Origin: Dyadobacter sp. CY345
GTDB lineage: Bacteria; Bacteroidota; Bacteroidia; Cytophagales; Spirosomataceae
NCBI RefSeq assembly: GCF_021502725.1
Contig: NZ_JAKFFS010000002.1
Span: forward strand, 372,001 to 436,000
Direction: 5' to 3'
Length of the DNA stretch: 64,000 nt
Shown here: positions 9,121-18,338 of the stretch, one piece after another
How the letters are laid out: each line of letters starts with the position of its first letter
Position numbering within the stretch: the first letter of the stretch is position 1
Notes under the pieces: model-generated
Seen by the model: the letters and a program-made list of their open reading frames with translations, nothing else
The model's database searches: none
Told to the model about the DNA's origin: nothing
Position numbers and translations under genes: made by a program

Positions 9121-9156
9121 AAGTAAATAAAAAGCCCCACGCAAATGCGCAGGGCT
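9121..9156 (-). terminator. Rho-independent terminator of fumC
   Basis: On the minus strand agccctgcgc pairs with gcgtggggct (two G-U pairs, plus positions 9133-9156) around an attt loop, followed by a T-rich tail. It sits 25 bp past the fumC stop. Confidence 0.75.
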
Positions 9157-9181
9157 GTGATATTATTCAGGATAATTCGGA

Positions 9182-10582
9182 CTATTTGATCTCGCCAACC
9201 ATTTCTTCCGGTTTAACCCAGGCATCAAATTCCTCCGGCGTAACGTAACCTAAAGCAACAGCCGTTTCTTTCAACGTTGTGCCGTTTTTATGAGCCGTCT
9301 GCGCAATTTCAGCTGCTTTGTAATAACCAATTTTTGTATTTAAAGACGTTACCAGCATCAACGAATTATTAACGTGTTTTTTGATATTTTCATGCAAAGG
9401 CTCGATACCAACCGCACAATTATCATTAAACGAAACGCAAACATCACCAATCAAACGTGCAGAATGAAGGAAGTTATACGCCATCAAAGGTTTGAATACG
9501 TTCAGTTCAAAATGTCCGTTTGAGCCTCCGATGCTAATAGCAACATCATTTCCCATTACCTGGGCTGCCACCATCGTCATGGCTTCACATTGCGTTGGAT
9601 TTACTTTTCCAGGCATGATCGAACTTCCCGGTTCGTTATCCGGAATGTGAATTTCACCAATACCTGAACGTGGGCCTGAAGACAACATACGGATGTCATT
9701 TCCGATTTTCATCAGACTAACCGCTACTGTTTTCAAAGCGCCGTGCGCTTCTACGATCGCGTCGTGAGCAGCCAGAGCTTCAAACTTATTTTCAGCAGTA
9801 ATAAAAGGTAAACCAGTTAAAAGTGCAATGTGTTTTGCGACATTTTCTGAATAACCTTCCGGGGTATTAATACCCGTTCCAACCGCAGTTCCGCCCAAAG
9901 CAAGTTCAGAAAGGTGAGCAAGTGTATGGTAAATCGCGCGAAGACCGTGATCCAGTTGAGAAGCATAACCACCGAATTCCTGTCCAAGCGTCAACGGCGT
10001 AGCATCCATAAAGTGGGTACGGCCGATTTTAACAACATGCTTGAAAGCTTCCGCTTTTGCTTTCAAAGTATCACGCAGTTTGGTAATACCCGGAATTGTA
10101 ACGTCAACCAGAATTTTGTAGGCCGCAATGTGCATTGCAGTCGGGAAAGTATCGTTTGATGATTGTGATTTGTTCACATCATCATTTGGGTGCAAAAATT
10201 TAGTTTTGTCAGCCAGGTCGCCGCCTTGCAAAACGTGTCCGCGGTAAGCGATCACTTCATTGCAATTCATGTTGGATTGCGTGCCTGAACCTGTTTGCCA
10301 AACCACCAGTGGAAATTGATCTTCCAATCCGCCAGTCAGAATTTCGTCACAAACTTTTCCAATCAAATCGCTCTTTTCTTTTGGAAGAACACCAGCTTCT
10401 GAATTTGTAATCGCTGCGGCTTTTTTAAGGTATGCAAACGCCCGGATAATTTCCTTCGGCATTTTATTGATATCCTGCGCAATCGGGAAATTCTGGATAG
10501 AGCGTTGCGTTTGCGCGCCCCAATATACATGAGCAGGTACCTGCACTTCGCCCATGGTATCTTTTTCTATACGGTATTCCAT
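9182..10582 (-). CDS. fumC: Fumarate hydratase, class II
   Basis: 466 residues, standard for class II. It hydrates fumarate to L-malate reversibly in the TCA cycle (cytoplasm, homotetramer, no iron-sulfur cluster). The superfamily signature [15 protein letters not shown] is near residue 318, the substrate-binding [14 protein letters not shown] near 97 and [13 protein letters not shown] near 140, and [16 protein letters not shown] near 187. Starts at an ATG (10582). It is monocistronic, with a clear terminator after it. Aspartase and argininosuccinate lyase share the superfamily, but the SSNDTFP and [11 protein letters not shown] combination and the overall match favour fumarase. Confidence 0.97.
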   Translation of the reverse strand: MEYRIEKDTMGEVQVPAHVYWGAQTQRSIQNFPIAQDINKMPKEIIRAFAYLKKAAAITNSEAGVLPKEKSDLIGKVCDEILTGGLEDQFPLVVWQTGSGTQSNMNCNEVIAYRGHVLQGGDLADKTKFLHPNDDVNKSQSSNDTFPTAMHIAAYKILVDVTIPGITKLRDTLKAKAEAFKHVVKIGRTHFMDATPLTLGQEFGGYASQLDHGLRAIYHTLAHLSELALGGTAVGTGINTPEGYSENVAKHIALLTGLPFITAENKFEALAAHDAIVEAHGALKTVAVSLMKIGNDIRMLSSGPRSGIGEIHIPDNEPGSSIMPGKVNPTQCEAMTMVAAQVMGNDVAISIGGSNGHFELNVFKPLMAYNFLHSARLIGDVCVSFNDNCAVGIEPLHENIKKHVNNSLMLVTSLNTKIGYYKAAEIAQTAHKNGTTLKETAVALGYVTPEEFDAWVKPEEMVGEIK

Positions 10583-10727
10583 TTTATGACGGTAATAATA
10601 ATGTAAAATGAATGAATCAGATTTGAACGGTAAAGTTAGGGTTGGACGAGGAGTTTTTAGTATTTTTTTGTGGATAAATGTTTTGGTCAGGAATTAATGC
10701 TGACTCGATGATATAGAATTGATTAAG

Positions 10728-10758
10728 TTGCTTTATCAGTAAAAACAGTTTAAATTAG
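10728..10758 (+). promoter_or_regulatory. Promoter of the vapBC-type operon
   Basis: A TTG (10728-10730) lies 20 nt before taaattag (10751-10758), one base away from the Bacteroidota -7 consensus TAnnTTTG. The start site would fall near 10763, inside the palindrome described next. Confidence 0.5.
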
Positions 10759-10778
10759 TACAAAATATTGTACTAATT
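10753..10778. promoter_or_regulatory. Palindromic operator, probably for antitoxin autoregulation
   Basis: A perfect 11-bp inverted repeat, aattagtacaa and ttgtactaatt, with a 4-nt centre. It overlaps the predicted -7 box and start site and ends 28 bp before the antitoxin ATG. Toxin-antitoxin operons are usually repressed by the antitoxin or the complex at such a site; here that is inferred from position and symmetry. Confidence 0.6.
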
Positions 10779-10806
10779 AGAATCAAAACAGTACTGGAAA
10801 GTAACT

Positions 10807-11043
10807 ATGACACATACAATCATTATAGAAACAAAAGATAAAAAGGATTTTGAGCTCATAAAGGGCTTGGCAGACAGACTTGGACTTCCCGTGAAGGAAC
10901 GGCATGTAGAAGGACTATTGGAAAAGCAAGAAGCAGCATTTAAAAATCTGGTAGGAAGTTGGGTAGGGGATGAGACAGGGGATGAATTAGCTGCCAGAAT
11001 TCATAATGCAAGGAATGATGCTCCTCGTGACGTAGAATTATGA
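10807..11043 (+). CDS. Antitoxin partner of a VapC-type PIN toxin
   Basis: 78 residues. The protein lies directly before the PIN-domain gene and overlaps it by 4 bp (tga of this gene within atga), typical of translationally coupled type II antitoxin-toxin pairs. The first 30 residues (MTHTIIIETKDKKDFELIKGL) could form the beta-strand/helix DNA-binding part. The tail (about 45-78, GSWVGDETGDELAARIHNAR) is acidic and helical, as expected for a toxin-binding segment. I do not recognise a named antitoxin family. A palindromic operator sits upstream. Confidence 0.8.
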   Translation: MTHTIIIETKDKKDFELIKGLADRLGLPVKERHVEGLLEKQEAAFKNLVGSWVGDETGDELAARIHNARNDAPRDVEL

Positions 11044-11453
11044 TAGAGTATTTACTAGATACAAACATCTGTATTCATTTGTTGAACGACCAGTTTGGTA
11101 TTGCTCAAAAAATAGAAGAAATCGGTTTGTCTTCAATTTGTATTTCAGAAATTACCGTGGCCGAACTACTCTTTGGTGTTGAGAACGGCGCGGTTAAACA
11201 AAGAGAGACAAATTTTAAAAATATAAACCAGCTAATATTGGCCTTCTCGAATCGTACGCTCCTTATCGGAGATTGTTTTTTTGAATATGCCCGTCAGAAA
11301 TCAAATTTGAGAAGAATTGGTCGGACCGTTGGAGAGTTCGATTTACTTATTGGGTCTACTGCGATTGTGAATGATTTAATACTGGTCACCAGAAATACCA
11401 AAGATTTCATTAATCTTAATGGAATTAAGCTAGAAAATTGGATTGATAGCTGA
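11040..11453 (+). CDS. Type II toxin VapC-like, PIN-domain ribonuclease
   Basis: 137 residues, the normal VapC length. PIN domains are Mg-dependent RNases; VapC toxins usually cut initiator tRNA or rRNA. The acidic active-site residues are visible: Asp in LLDTN (residue 7), Glu in ITVAELLFG (about 41), and Asp in VGEFDLLIGSTA (about 103), followed by LVTRNTKDF (about 118). The start overlaps the antitoxin stop. No degeneration is visible, so the toxin is probably active. Confidence 0.9.
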   Translation: MIEYLLDTNICIHLLNDQFGIAQKIEEIGLSSICISEITVAELLFGVENGAVKQRETNFKNINQLILAFSNRTLLIGDCFFEYARQKSNLRRIGRTVGEFDLLIGSTAIVNDLILVTRNTKDFINLNGIKLENWIDS

Positions 11454-11609
11454 AACCGGTTCTATCAATGTGCACGAATCATAGTGAAAAAATCACTGCT
11501 CAGACTGGAATTCTCCCCGCCAAAAAGATATTTTATCTACCACACATTTTCAATAAGTAACCGCTTCACTTAAATCCTGAACCTAAATTTCTCCGACTTC
11601 TTTTTTCTT

Positions 11610-11617
11610 TAACTTTG
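11610..11617 (+). promoter_or_regulatory. Candidate -7 box for the riboswitch-metE transcript
   Basis: taactttg matches TAnnTTTG exactly and lies about 35 bp upstream of the cobalamin riboswitch. No good -33 TTTG is at the expected distance, so it is only moderately supported. Confidence 0.4.
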
Positions 11618-11644
11618 CTAACGTTCTTTGTGAACGCCCGTCAA

Positions 11645-11856
11645 TCGGGGTAATGGTTTTCGCTTTTGGTACCCTCAGCCAATCAAGCAGAAATTAAAAA
11701 GGAACCGTGTGAAATTCACGGGCAGTCGTGCTACTGTAAGTGCCGTCCTGAACAGATCAGGAAAGTTTTTACCCTCGCGACCCATTGTCATATTTATGAT
11801 GAGAAGGGCGGTGAAAATGGTACAAGCCAGGAGACTTGCCTTTACCCTCAATGGCC
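11645..11856 (+). ncRNA. Cobalamin (B12) riboswitch upstream of metE
   Basis: The conserved core of the cobalamin aptamer is readable: ggaaccgtgtgaaattcacgg followed by gctactgtaagtgc (B12-box region, 11701-11743) and, about 85 nt later, agccaggagacttgcc (11825-11840). The opening ggtaatggttttcgc at 11649 is also typical. It is in the leader of the B12-independent methionine synthase, a classic target: adenosyl- or methylcobalamin binding should lower metE expression so that MetH takes over. Boundaries are approximate. Short open frames through it are not genes. Confidence 0.93.
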
Positions 11857-12006
11857 ACTCGCTCACGTCAGGGGTTTTGTCACGCATTGATTTTACAAAT
11901 GTATTGCTGTCAGGTTATTATCTTCAAAATTTATTTTCGGAGATATGTTTGGTCAATTTTGTATCTGACAATTTGATCAAAATCTGATAACAAAACGTAC
12001 TGATTT

Positions 12007-12130
12007 AGCAGCCGCCACAGCGGTAAGTAGTGAGTTAATGGTTTTCGATTAGCGAGGTTTACAAAATGGTCGGAATTTCTGAAAGTCAAGCTGTTGGGTG
12101 AAAGTCACTTTCAACCGCGCGGCGGCTGCT
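12007..12130 (+). ncRNA. Second structured leader domain between the riboswitch and metE (unidentified)
   Basis: A long-range helix closes about 104 nt: agcagccgcc (12007-12016) with ggcggctgct (12121-12130), continued by gcggt (12020-12024) with accgc (12114-12118). Inside, tgaaagtca occurs twice (12080-12088 and 12099-12107) and either copy can pair with actttca (12107-12113), so two exclusive hairpins are possible. It may be the riboswitch expression platform, a second regulatory RNA or a separate small RNA. I could not match it to a known class. It ends 79 nt before the metE ATG. Confidence 0.5.
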
Positions 12131-12209
12131 TTCAACTTTTAACTCTCAACTTTAAACTAAACCAGGACGGGTAGGGCATTCCAAAGGGTTTTTATTAACT
12201 CTTTAACTA

Positions 12210-14537
12210 ATGTTTATGTTGTCACACAATTTGGGCTATCCACGCGTCGGAAGCCAAAGAGAACTCAAAAAAGCCAACGAACAATTCTGGGCTGGAAAAA
12301 TCACAAAAGATGAATTGCAGAAAACGGGACGGGAAATTCGTCACCGCAGCTGGAAACTTCAAAAAGAGGCTGGTATTGATTTAATTCCTTCCAACGATTT
12401 TTCATTGTACGATCAGGTTTTGGATACTTCCCTGATGGTGGGAGCGATTCCGGAACGTTATCTGCAACTGATTGACGGGAAATCAAACCGCGAGCTGGAC
12501 CTTTATTTTGCCATGGCCCGTGGTGTTCAGCGCGACGGATTGGATATAAAAGCCATGGAAATGACAAAGTGGTTCGATACCAACTATCATTACATCGTAC
12601 CAGAATTTATTAAAAATCAGGAATTTAACCGCTATTCCGATAAGGTCATCCTTGAATTTGAAGATGCGAAGCAAAAGGGAATTTTAACAAAACCGGTACT
12701 GGTCGGTCCGGTTACCTTTTTATTGTTGGGAAAAGAAAAGGAAGAAGGTTTCGACAGAATTTCTTTGATAGAAAAACTACTTCCGGTTTATATAGAAATC
12801 TTGCAGGAACTGGCAACGCGAGGTGCCGAATGGGTACAGCTTGATGAGCCCTGCCTGGTTTTGGATTTAAGTAGTGAAGAACAAAATACGCTAAACTTTG
12901 CTTACCAGAAAATTCAGGCAGCTGTTCCGGATTTGAAAATTTTGCTGGCAACTTATTTTGGTGCGCTGGATACTAATCTTTCACTTGCCGCAAATTTGCC
13001 AGTCGCTGCTTTGCATATTGACGTGACGCGAGGTGCTGAAAGTTTGCCTGAAATATTGGAAAATCAGGTGTTTGTTACTTCTTCCAAACTGCTTTCTATT
13101 GGTGTCGTTGACGGAAGAAATATCTGGAAAAACGATTATCGGAAATCGCTAAATTTTATTCAGCAAGCCATCAATATTTTGGGAGCTAAACGTATTTTAG
13201 TCGCGCCGTCATCTTCCTTATTGCACAGCCCGCATGATCTGGATCTTGAACATAACGAAAAAGTTTTAACGCCTGAGATCAAAAACTGGATGGCTTTTGC
13301 AAAACAGAAATTGCATGAAGTTGTTGCGTTGTCAAAACTGGCTGGTACCAGCTATCATACTAACGAAGCGTTTATTATAAATCAGAAAGCAATCGAAAGT
13401 CGCCGTACCTCCACTTTGATCCATAAACAGGATGTGAAAGAACGCGTGGCTGCTATTAAAGAAGAAGATTTTGAGCGTGTCAGCCCATTTTCTTTGAGAC
13501 AAAACGTTCAGCTGGAAAAACTGAAACTCCCGCTTTTCCCATCTACAACCATCGGTTCTTTTCCGCAGACAGATGAAGTCCGCCAATTACGTGCGCGTTT
13601 GAAGAAAGGAAGTTTGTCTTTTGAAAAATATGAAAGCCGAATTGAAGAGGAAGTAATCAGCTCGATCCGTTGGCAGGAAGCACTGGGTATCGATGTACTT
13701 GTGCATGGAGAATTTGAGCGGAATGATATGGTGGAATATTTTGGAGAAAGACTTTCCGGATTTGTGTTCACTGAAAATGGCTGGGTTCAGAGTTATGGCA
13801 GCCGCTGTGTGAAACCGCCGGTTATTTTTGGTGACGTAGAGCGCCCGGCACCGATGACCATCCGTTGGTCTGCTTTTGCACAAGCAAATTCTGAAAAACT
13901 GGTAAAAGGAATGTTGACAGGGCCGGTTACGATTTTGCAATGGTCGTTCGTACGCGACGATCAACCAAGAAAAGATACCACTTTTCAGATCGGTCTTGCG
14001 ATTCGTGATGAAGTCATTGATCTTGAAAAAGCGGGAATTAAAGTGATACAAATTGATGAACCTGCTATTCGGGAAGGTCTGCCGCTACGGAAATCAGATT
14101 GGAAAACATATTTAGAATGGGCTGTCGATGCGTTTCGTTTGAGCGCAGCCGGTGTTGCCGATCAAACGCAAATCCATACGCACATGTGTTATTCAGAATT
14201 TAACGATATTATCGATTCCATTGCTGCGATGGATGCAGATGTAATCACGATTGAAACATCCCGCTCACAAATGGAATTACTGGATGCTTTTGCTGACTTC
14301 AATTATCCAAATGAAATCGGACCGGGCGTTTATGATATTCATTCGCCGCGGGTACCTACTGTTGAGGAAATTACGGTATTGCTGGAAAAGGCATTAAATG
14401 TAATTCCTGCACGTAATCTCTGGGTAAATCCGGACTGCGGTTTGAAGACCAGAAAATGGCCGGAAACCGAGGCTGCCTTGCGAAATATGATTACTGCGGC
14501 TAACTTGCTGCGCGAATCGGTAACAATAACGCAGTAA
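12210..14537 (+). CDS. metE: Cobalamin-independent methionine synthase
   Basis: 775 residues, a full two-domain MetE. It transfers the methyl group from 5-methyltetrahydropteroyl-triglutamate directly to homocysteine, giving methionine. The N-terminal barrel opens with LGYPRVGSQRELKKA. The catalytic C-terminal barrel has FPSTTIGSFPQT near residue 445, the zinc-ligand motif IHTHMCYSEF near 653 and the last Cys ligand in WVNPDCGLKTR near 740. Two ATGs are possible, 12210 and 12216. Expression should fall with B12 because of the upstream riboswitch, and metH is also present in this window. Confidence 0.97.
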   Translation: MFMLSHNLGYPRVGSQRELKKANEQFWAGKITKDELQKTGREIRHRSWKLQKEAGIDLIPSNDFSLYDQVLDTSLMVGAIPERYLQLIDGKSNRELDLYFAMARGVQRDGLDIKAMEMTKWFDTNYHYIVPEFIKNQEFNRYSDKVILEFEDAKQKGILTKPVLVGPVTFLLLGKEKEEGFDRISLIEKLLPVYIEILQELATRGAEWVQLDEPCLVLDLSSEEQNTLNFAYQKIQAAVPDLKILLATYFGALDTNLSLAANLPVAALHIDVTRGAESLPEILENQVFVTSSKLLSIGVVDGRNIWKNDYRKSLNFIQQAINILGAKRILVAPSSSLLHSPHDLDLEHNEKVLTPEIKNWMAFAKQKLHEVVALSKLAGTSYHTNEAFIINQKAIESRRTSTLIHKQDVKERVAAIKEEDFERVSPFSLRQNVQLEKLKLPLFPSTTIGSFPQTDEVRQLRARLKKGSLSFEKYESRIEEEVISSIRWQEALGIDVLVHGEFERNDMVEYFGERLSGFVFTENGWVQSYGSRCVKPPVIFGDVERPAPMTIRWSAFAQANSEKLVKGMLTGPVTILQWSFVRDDQPRKDTTFQIGLAIRDEVIDLEKAGIKVIQIDEPAIREGLPLRKSDWKTYLEWAVDAFRLSAAGVADQTQIHTHMCYSEFNDIIDSIAAMDADVITIETSRSQMELLDAFADFNYPNEIGPGVYDIHSPRVPTVEEITVLLEKALNVIPARNLWVNPDCGLKTRKWPETEAALRNMITAANLLRESVTITQ

Positions 14538-14561
14538 TAAAACTATATCAATATTATATAG

Positions 14562-14601
14562 AATCTCCCGGTTATCACAGATGCCGGGAGATTTGTTTTT
14601 T
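14562..14601 (+). terminator. Rho-independent terminator of metE
   Basis: A perfect 10-bp stem, aatctcccgg (14562-14571) with ccgggagatt (14584-14593), followed by tgtttttt. It ends only 8 bp before the thioesterase ATG. Confidence 0.85.
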
Positions 14602-14609
14602 CTAAGATT

Positions 14610-15008
14610 ATGAATTTAGAAGAGAGAATTAAGCTATCGGAGACAAGAGTTTTTAAAACTGTTTTTCCAAATAATACAAACCATTACGACACGCTTTTTG
14701 GTGGTACTGCTTTGTCAATGATGGACGAGGTTGCCTTTATCGCAGCCACACGTTTCACACGTTTGCGGTGCGTTACGGTTTCATCCGACAGGATCGATTT
14801 TACCCACCCGATTCCGGCCGGGACTATCATTGAACTTGTTGGGACTGTCGCAGAAATCGGAAATACGAGTATGAAAGTACGGGTGGATATTTTTGTTGAA
14901 CAGATGTATGAACAAGGAAGAGAAAAGGCGGTTTCCGGCTTATTCACGTTTGTCGCTTTGGACGAAAATAACAAACCGACCAAAGTTTTAAGCAAAGAAA
15001 GCGTTTAA
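14610..15008 (+). CDS. Acyl-CoA thioesterase, hotdog fold (YciA/BACH type)
   Basis: 132 residues, one hotdog domain. Such enzymes hydrolyse acyl-CoA to free acid and CoA in the cytoplasm. The segment NHYDTLFGGTALSMMDEVAF (residues about 22-41) has the characteristic N-x-x-x-T-L-F-G-G with the catalytic Asp near the helix, and RIDFTHPIPAGTIIEL is the central strand region. It follows metE closely, but a strong terminator separates them, so it probably has its own promoter or depends on readthrough. Chain-length preference cannot be told. Confidence 0.9.
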   Translation: MNLEERIKLSETRVFKTVFPNNTNHYDTLFGGTALSMMDEVAFIAATRFTRLRCVTVSSDRIDFTHPIPAGTIIELVGTVAEIGNTSMKVRVDIFVEQMYEQGREKAVSGLFTFVALDENNKPTKVLSKESV

Positions 15009-15218
15009 CAAAAATTTAATTTTTCCTTTAATCCAAAAAATATTGGGTTTCGTAGGTATAGTTCACAGGCTTATTTCATGCAGGAAACATGCCTGAATAT
15101 GCCTGTTTCAGATTTAAACAGATTTAGGATTAAAAAAATATCGCCAGCTTCTTGTGACCGTTAGATAGCTGTCCTCGTACACAAAGGAATTAATTTATGT
15201 GCATAAGGCAGATTTACC

Positions 15219-15226
15219 TATATTTG
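15219..15226 (+). promoter_or_regulatory. Candidate -7 box for the carbamoyltransferase gene
   Basis: tatatttg matches TAnnTTTG and lies 57 bp before the ATG. The -33 region has only tttatg at the right spacing. Confidence 0.4.
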
Positions 15227-15283
15227 GCATTTTATTGACAATCACGTTCACACTAAGGAATTTAGTTCATTAATTAATTCTAA

Positions 15284-17146
15284 ATGAAAATTTTAGGAAT
15301 TTCAGCTTTTTACCATGATTCAGCCGCAGCGCTTATCGATAATGGTGAAATAGTTGCAGCAGCTCAGGAAGAACGTTTTACGCGCAAAAAGCACGATCCA
15401 GGTTTCCCTTCAAATGCAGTAAGTTTTTGCATGGAATACGGAGGAGTTTCATTGAACGATCTGGACGCCATCGTGTTTTACGACAAGCCTCTTTTAAAAT
15501 TCGAAAGATTATTAGAAACATATTACGCTTTTGCCCCAAAAGGTATTAAGTCATTCCTTACGGCTATGCCCGTTTGGATAAAAGAAAAAATGTTTCTTAA
15601 AAGGCTTATCAATGAGGAACTTGAAAAGCTGGGTTACGATAAAAAGAAGCCTGTGAAGATGCTCTTTCCTGAACATCACTTATCTCACGCGGCAAGTGCA
15701 TATTATCCATCACCTTTTGAAAAATCCGCCATTCTGACGATCGATGGCGTGGGTGAGTGGGCAACTGCTTCCATTTGTCTTGGAGAAGGGAAAGATATTA
15801 CCAATCTGAAAGAACTAAGATTCCCGCACTCATTGGGGTTGTTGTATTCTGCATTTACCTATTTCCTTGGTTTCAGAGTTAATTCCGGCGAATATAAGCT
15901 GATGGGATTGGCGCCTTACGGTGATCCTACTTCACCTGATATTGCAAAATATGAGAAAATCATTCTTGAAGAATTAATTGAATTAAAAGAAGACGGTTCG
16001 GTATGGCTTGATCAGGAATTCTTTGATTATGCGACCGGATTGAAAATGGTGAACGAGCATAAATGGGAAGCACTTTTTGGTTTTAAAACCAGAAAACCTG
16101 AGGATGCGCTCGAATCGGTTCATTGTAATTTAGGACTGGCCATTCAGAATATTACTGAGGAAGCCGTGATCCGTATGGCCAAAGAAGCCAAACGCCTTAC
16201 CGGTGCAGATTATTTATGTATGGCAGGTGGTGTTGCTTTGAACTGTGTTTCCAACGGGAAATTGCAGAAGGCTAATATATTTAAAGAAATATTTATCCAG
16301 CCGGCTGCGGGTGATGCAGGCGGTGCTTTGGGTGCGGCACAAGCTGCCTATCACATTTTCTTCGGCCAGGAACGCAAGGTTACCTGGAAAGCAGATGCGA
16401 TGCGCGGTTCTTATCTAGGTCCAACTTTCTCTGATCTTGAAGTTGAACTTGCTGCAAAAAAATATAAGGCGGTTTCTACCTATTATGAAAACTTTAAAGA
16501 TCTGGCCGATGATGCCGCAAAATTACTTTCAGAAGGTAATGTTGTAGGCTGGGTTCAGGGACGTATGGAATTCGGTCCGCGTGCATTGGGCGGAAGAAGT
16601 ATTCTTGGTGACCCAAGAAATGCCGAAATGCAGAAAAAGTTGAATTTGAAGATTAAATATCGCGAATCTTTCCGTCCTTTTGCGCCTTCTGTTCTGGCAG
16701 AGGATTGTGCGGATTATTTCGACTACGATGGCACTTCTCCCTACATGCTGCTGGTTCATCCGGTTGCGGAAAGCAGAAGAAAGCCTGTTCCTGCAAATTA
16801 CAGTGCGATGGACCTTCGTGAAAAATTATATTTTGAGCGTTCGGATCTGCCTTCAATTACGCATATTGACTATTCGGCAAGGATCCAGACTGTTCATAAG
16901 GAAACAAATCCACGGTATTATGAACTTATCAATTCCTTTAAGGATCTGACTGGATATGCGGTGGTTGTAAATACGAGTTTCAACGTTCGCGGAGAACCTA
17001 TCGTCAATACGCCGAACGACGCATATCGTTGTTTCATGAGAACTGAAATGGATTACCTTGTCGTAGGGAATTATATTTTTGACAAGAAAAAACAGCCGGA
17101 ATGGATGGAGAAGGATAACTGGCAGGAAGAATTCGTTTTAGATTAG
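15284..17146 (+). CDS. Carbamoyltransferase (NodU/CmcH/TobZ family)
   Basis: 620 residues, full length for the family. These enzymes make carbamoyl-adenylate from carbamoyl phosphate and ATP and move the carbamoyl group to a hydroxyl of a sugar or natural product. The N-terminal Kae1-like domain starts MKILGISAFYHDSAAAL and has the metal-site motif EHHLSHAASAYY near residue 130 and AGGVALNCVSNGKL near 313. The C-terminal YrdC-like domain has FGPRALGGRSILGDPR near 429 and VNTSFNVRGEPIV near 566. It is followed by an SGNH hydrolase, DUF5989 and SxtJ genes, a recurring neighbourhood for this subgroup. The acceptor is unknown; a surface glycan is an inference. Confidence 0.93.
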   Translation: MKILGISAFYHDSAAALIDNGEIVAAAQEERFTRKKHDPGFPSNAVSFCMEYGGVSLNDLDAIVFYDKPLLKFERLLETYYAFAPKGIKSFLTAMPVWIKEKMFLKRLINEELEKLGYDKKKPVKMLFPEHHLSHAASAYYPSPFEKSAILTIDGVGEWATASICLGEGKDITNLKELRFPHSLGLLYSAFTYFLGFRVNSGEYKLMGLAPYGDPTSPDIAKYEKIILEELIELKEDGSVWLDQEFFDYATGLKMVNEHKWEALFGFKTRKPEDALESVHCNLGLAIQNITEEAVIRMAKEAKRLTGADYLCMAGGVALNCVSNGKLQKANIFKEIFIQPAAGDAGGALGAAQAAYHIFFGQERKVTWKADAMRGSYLGPTFSDLEVELAAKKYKAVSTYYENFKDLADDAAKLLSEGNVVGWVQGRMEFGPRALGGRSILGDPRNAEMQKKLNLKIKYRESFRPFAPSVLAEDCADYFDYDGTSPYMLLVHPVAESRRKPVPANYSAMDLREKLYFERSDLPSITHIDYSARIQTVHKETNPRYYELINSFKDLTGYAVVVNTSFNVRGEPIVNTPNDAYRCFMRTEMDYLVVGNYIFDKKKQPEWMEKDNWQEEFVLD

Positions 17147-17188
17147 ACCAATTATTTTTTCGTTTAAATTACCGCACGCTGCATTCAC

Positions 17189-18310
17189 ATGACGTCTAAA
17201 ATTGTTACCAGTATAATCCGGATCCTCTTCTTAGGAGTGTTGTTTATCTTCCTTTTTTACCCGGATCGTTTTAATATCACTTTCGCATATCCAGGCGCGC
17301 CACAAAGCGATAACTGGTATATTCGTGTTACAAAATCGTTTTTCTGGCTTTTACTAGTCATCGAAATACTGCGGATTTTTTATTACGGTGTTGTAAAAAG
17401 TAAAGCAAAAGGGATTCTTGCAAATATTGTCACGATCGCGACGCCGTTGATTATCACACTGATATTCCTCGAAATTATTTTCATGTATATTCCGCAAAGT
17501 CACGAAGGTGTTTTATCAAAAGCTTCGCAGATATGGTGGGAAAAATACTGGAATCCTGTTAATCAATTAGGTTATCATGATAAAGAGGTAACGGCGCAGG
17601 CAGGCAAAAAACAGGTATTGGTAATAGGCGATTCATTTGCAGCGGGCCATGGTCTGAAAAGTGTAACCGAACGTTTTTCTGACCAGCTTGAAGATAAACT
17701 TGGTAAATCACAATATTCAGTTTATAACCTGGGTGTTTCAGGAGCAGATACAAGAGATGAAGCAAAACGTCTGGAAGAATTTCCCGTAAAACCTGACGTC
17801 ATTGTTCTTCAATATTTTCCGAATGATATTGAAAAAGTTGGGAGAGAAAAAGGTCTCTCACTTTCAGGAGCGGCACCTTATGGAGATTTGAAAGGTCCGA
17901 TGGCAACTTTGGTGAAACGTTTTTATCTGCCTAATTTTATCTATTGGCAGCTTCCTCACACAGGTTTCAGCACATTTGAAAAATTTGTACAGACTGCTTA
18001 CACTGATACAACTATACTTAATGCTCACCTTCGCGACCTTTCCAAAATGGTTGCTTACAAGGATAGCACCGGGGCGAAAATGTATGCAGTTTTTATTCCA
18101 TTTTTGTTTCAGTTAGATAAAAGCGCAGGTTATACCAAACCGGTTGAAGATTACCTACGCTCGCATGGCGTAACTGTCGTTACTTTAAATGACGGAATAG
18201 CTAAAATTCCTGAAAAAGACCGCGTTGTTGGAAAGAACGACGGGCATGGAAGTGCTGTGCTTAACGGACTTATCGCAGACCGACTCTTTGAGGCGATGAA
18301 AAAAAATTGA
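17189..18310 (+). CDS. Membrane-anchored SGNH/GDSL hydrolase family protein
   Basis: 373 residues. Three N-terminal hydrophobic segments (about 5-25, 48-66 and 78-100) anchor it in the inner membrane; the rest is an SGNH hydrolase domain. Block I is VIGDSFAAGHG (nucleophile Ser near residue 148), block II GVSGADT with Gly near 181, block III FPNDIE with Asn near 210, and block V KNDGHGS with the Asp-x-x-His pair near 350. Such proteins are esterases or acyltransferases acting on glycans. It starts 42 bp after the carbamoyltransferase and is probably co-transcribed, pointing to a shared, possibly extracytoplasmic glycan, substrate. Substrate not visible. Confidence 0.85.
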   Translation: MTSKIVTSIIRILFLGVLFIFLFYPDRFNITFAYPGAPQSDNWYIRVTKSFFWLLLVIEILRIFYYGVVKSKAKGILANIVTIATPLIITLIFLEIIFMYIPQSHEGVLSKASQIWWEKYWNPVNQLGYHDKEVTAQAGKKQVLVIGDSFAAGHGLKSVTERFSDQLEDKLGKSQYSVYNLGVSGADTRDEAKRLEEFPVKPDVIVLQYFPNDIEKVGREKGLSLSGAAPYGDLKGPMATLVKRFYLPNFIYWQLPHTGFSTFEKFVQTAYTDTTILNAHLRDLSKMVAYKDSTGAKMYAVFIPFLFQLDKSAGYTKPVEDYLRSHGVTVVTLNDGIAKIPEKDRVVGKNDGHGSAVLNGLIADRLFEAMKKN

Positions 18311-18338
18311 TACCTTTGAATTTAAAACATATCAACAA

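Noticed and set aside
9092..9121. TTG at 9121 as the start of the GH95 gene
   Set aside because: The ATG at 9091 gives a normal signal peptide; the extra ten residues add nothing.
11666..11987. Small plus- and minus-strand genes in the metE leader
   Set aside because: They overlap the conserved core of the cobalamin riboswitch and have no family features.
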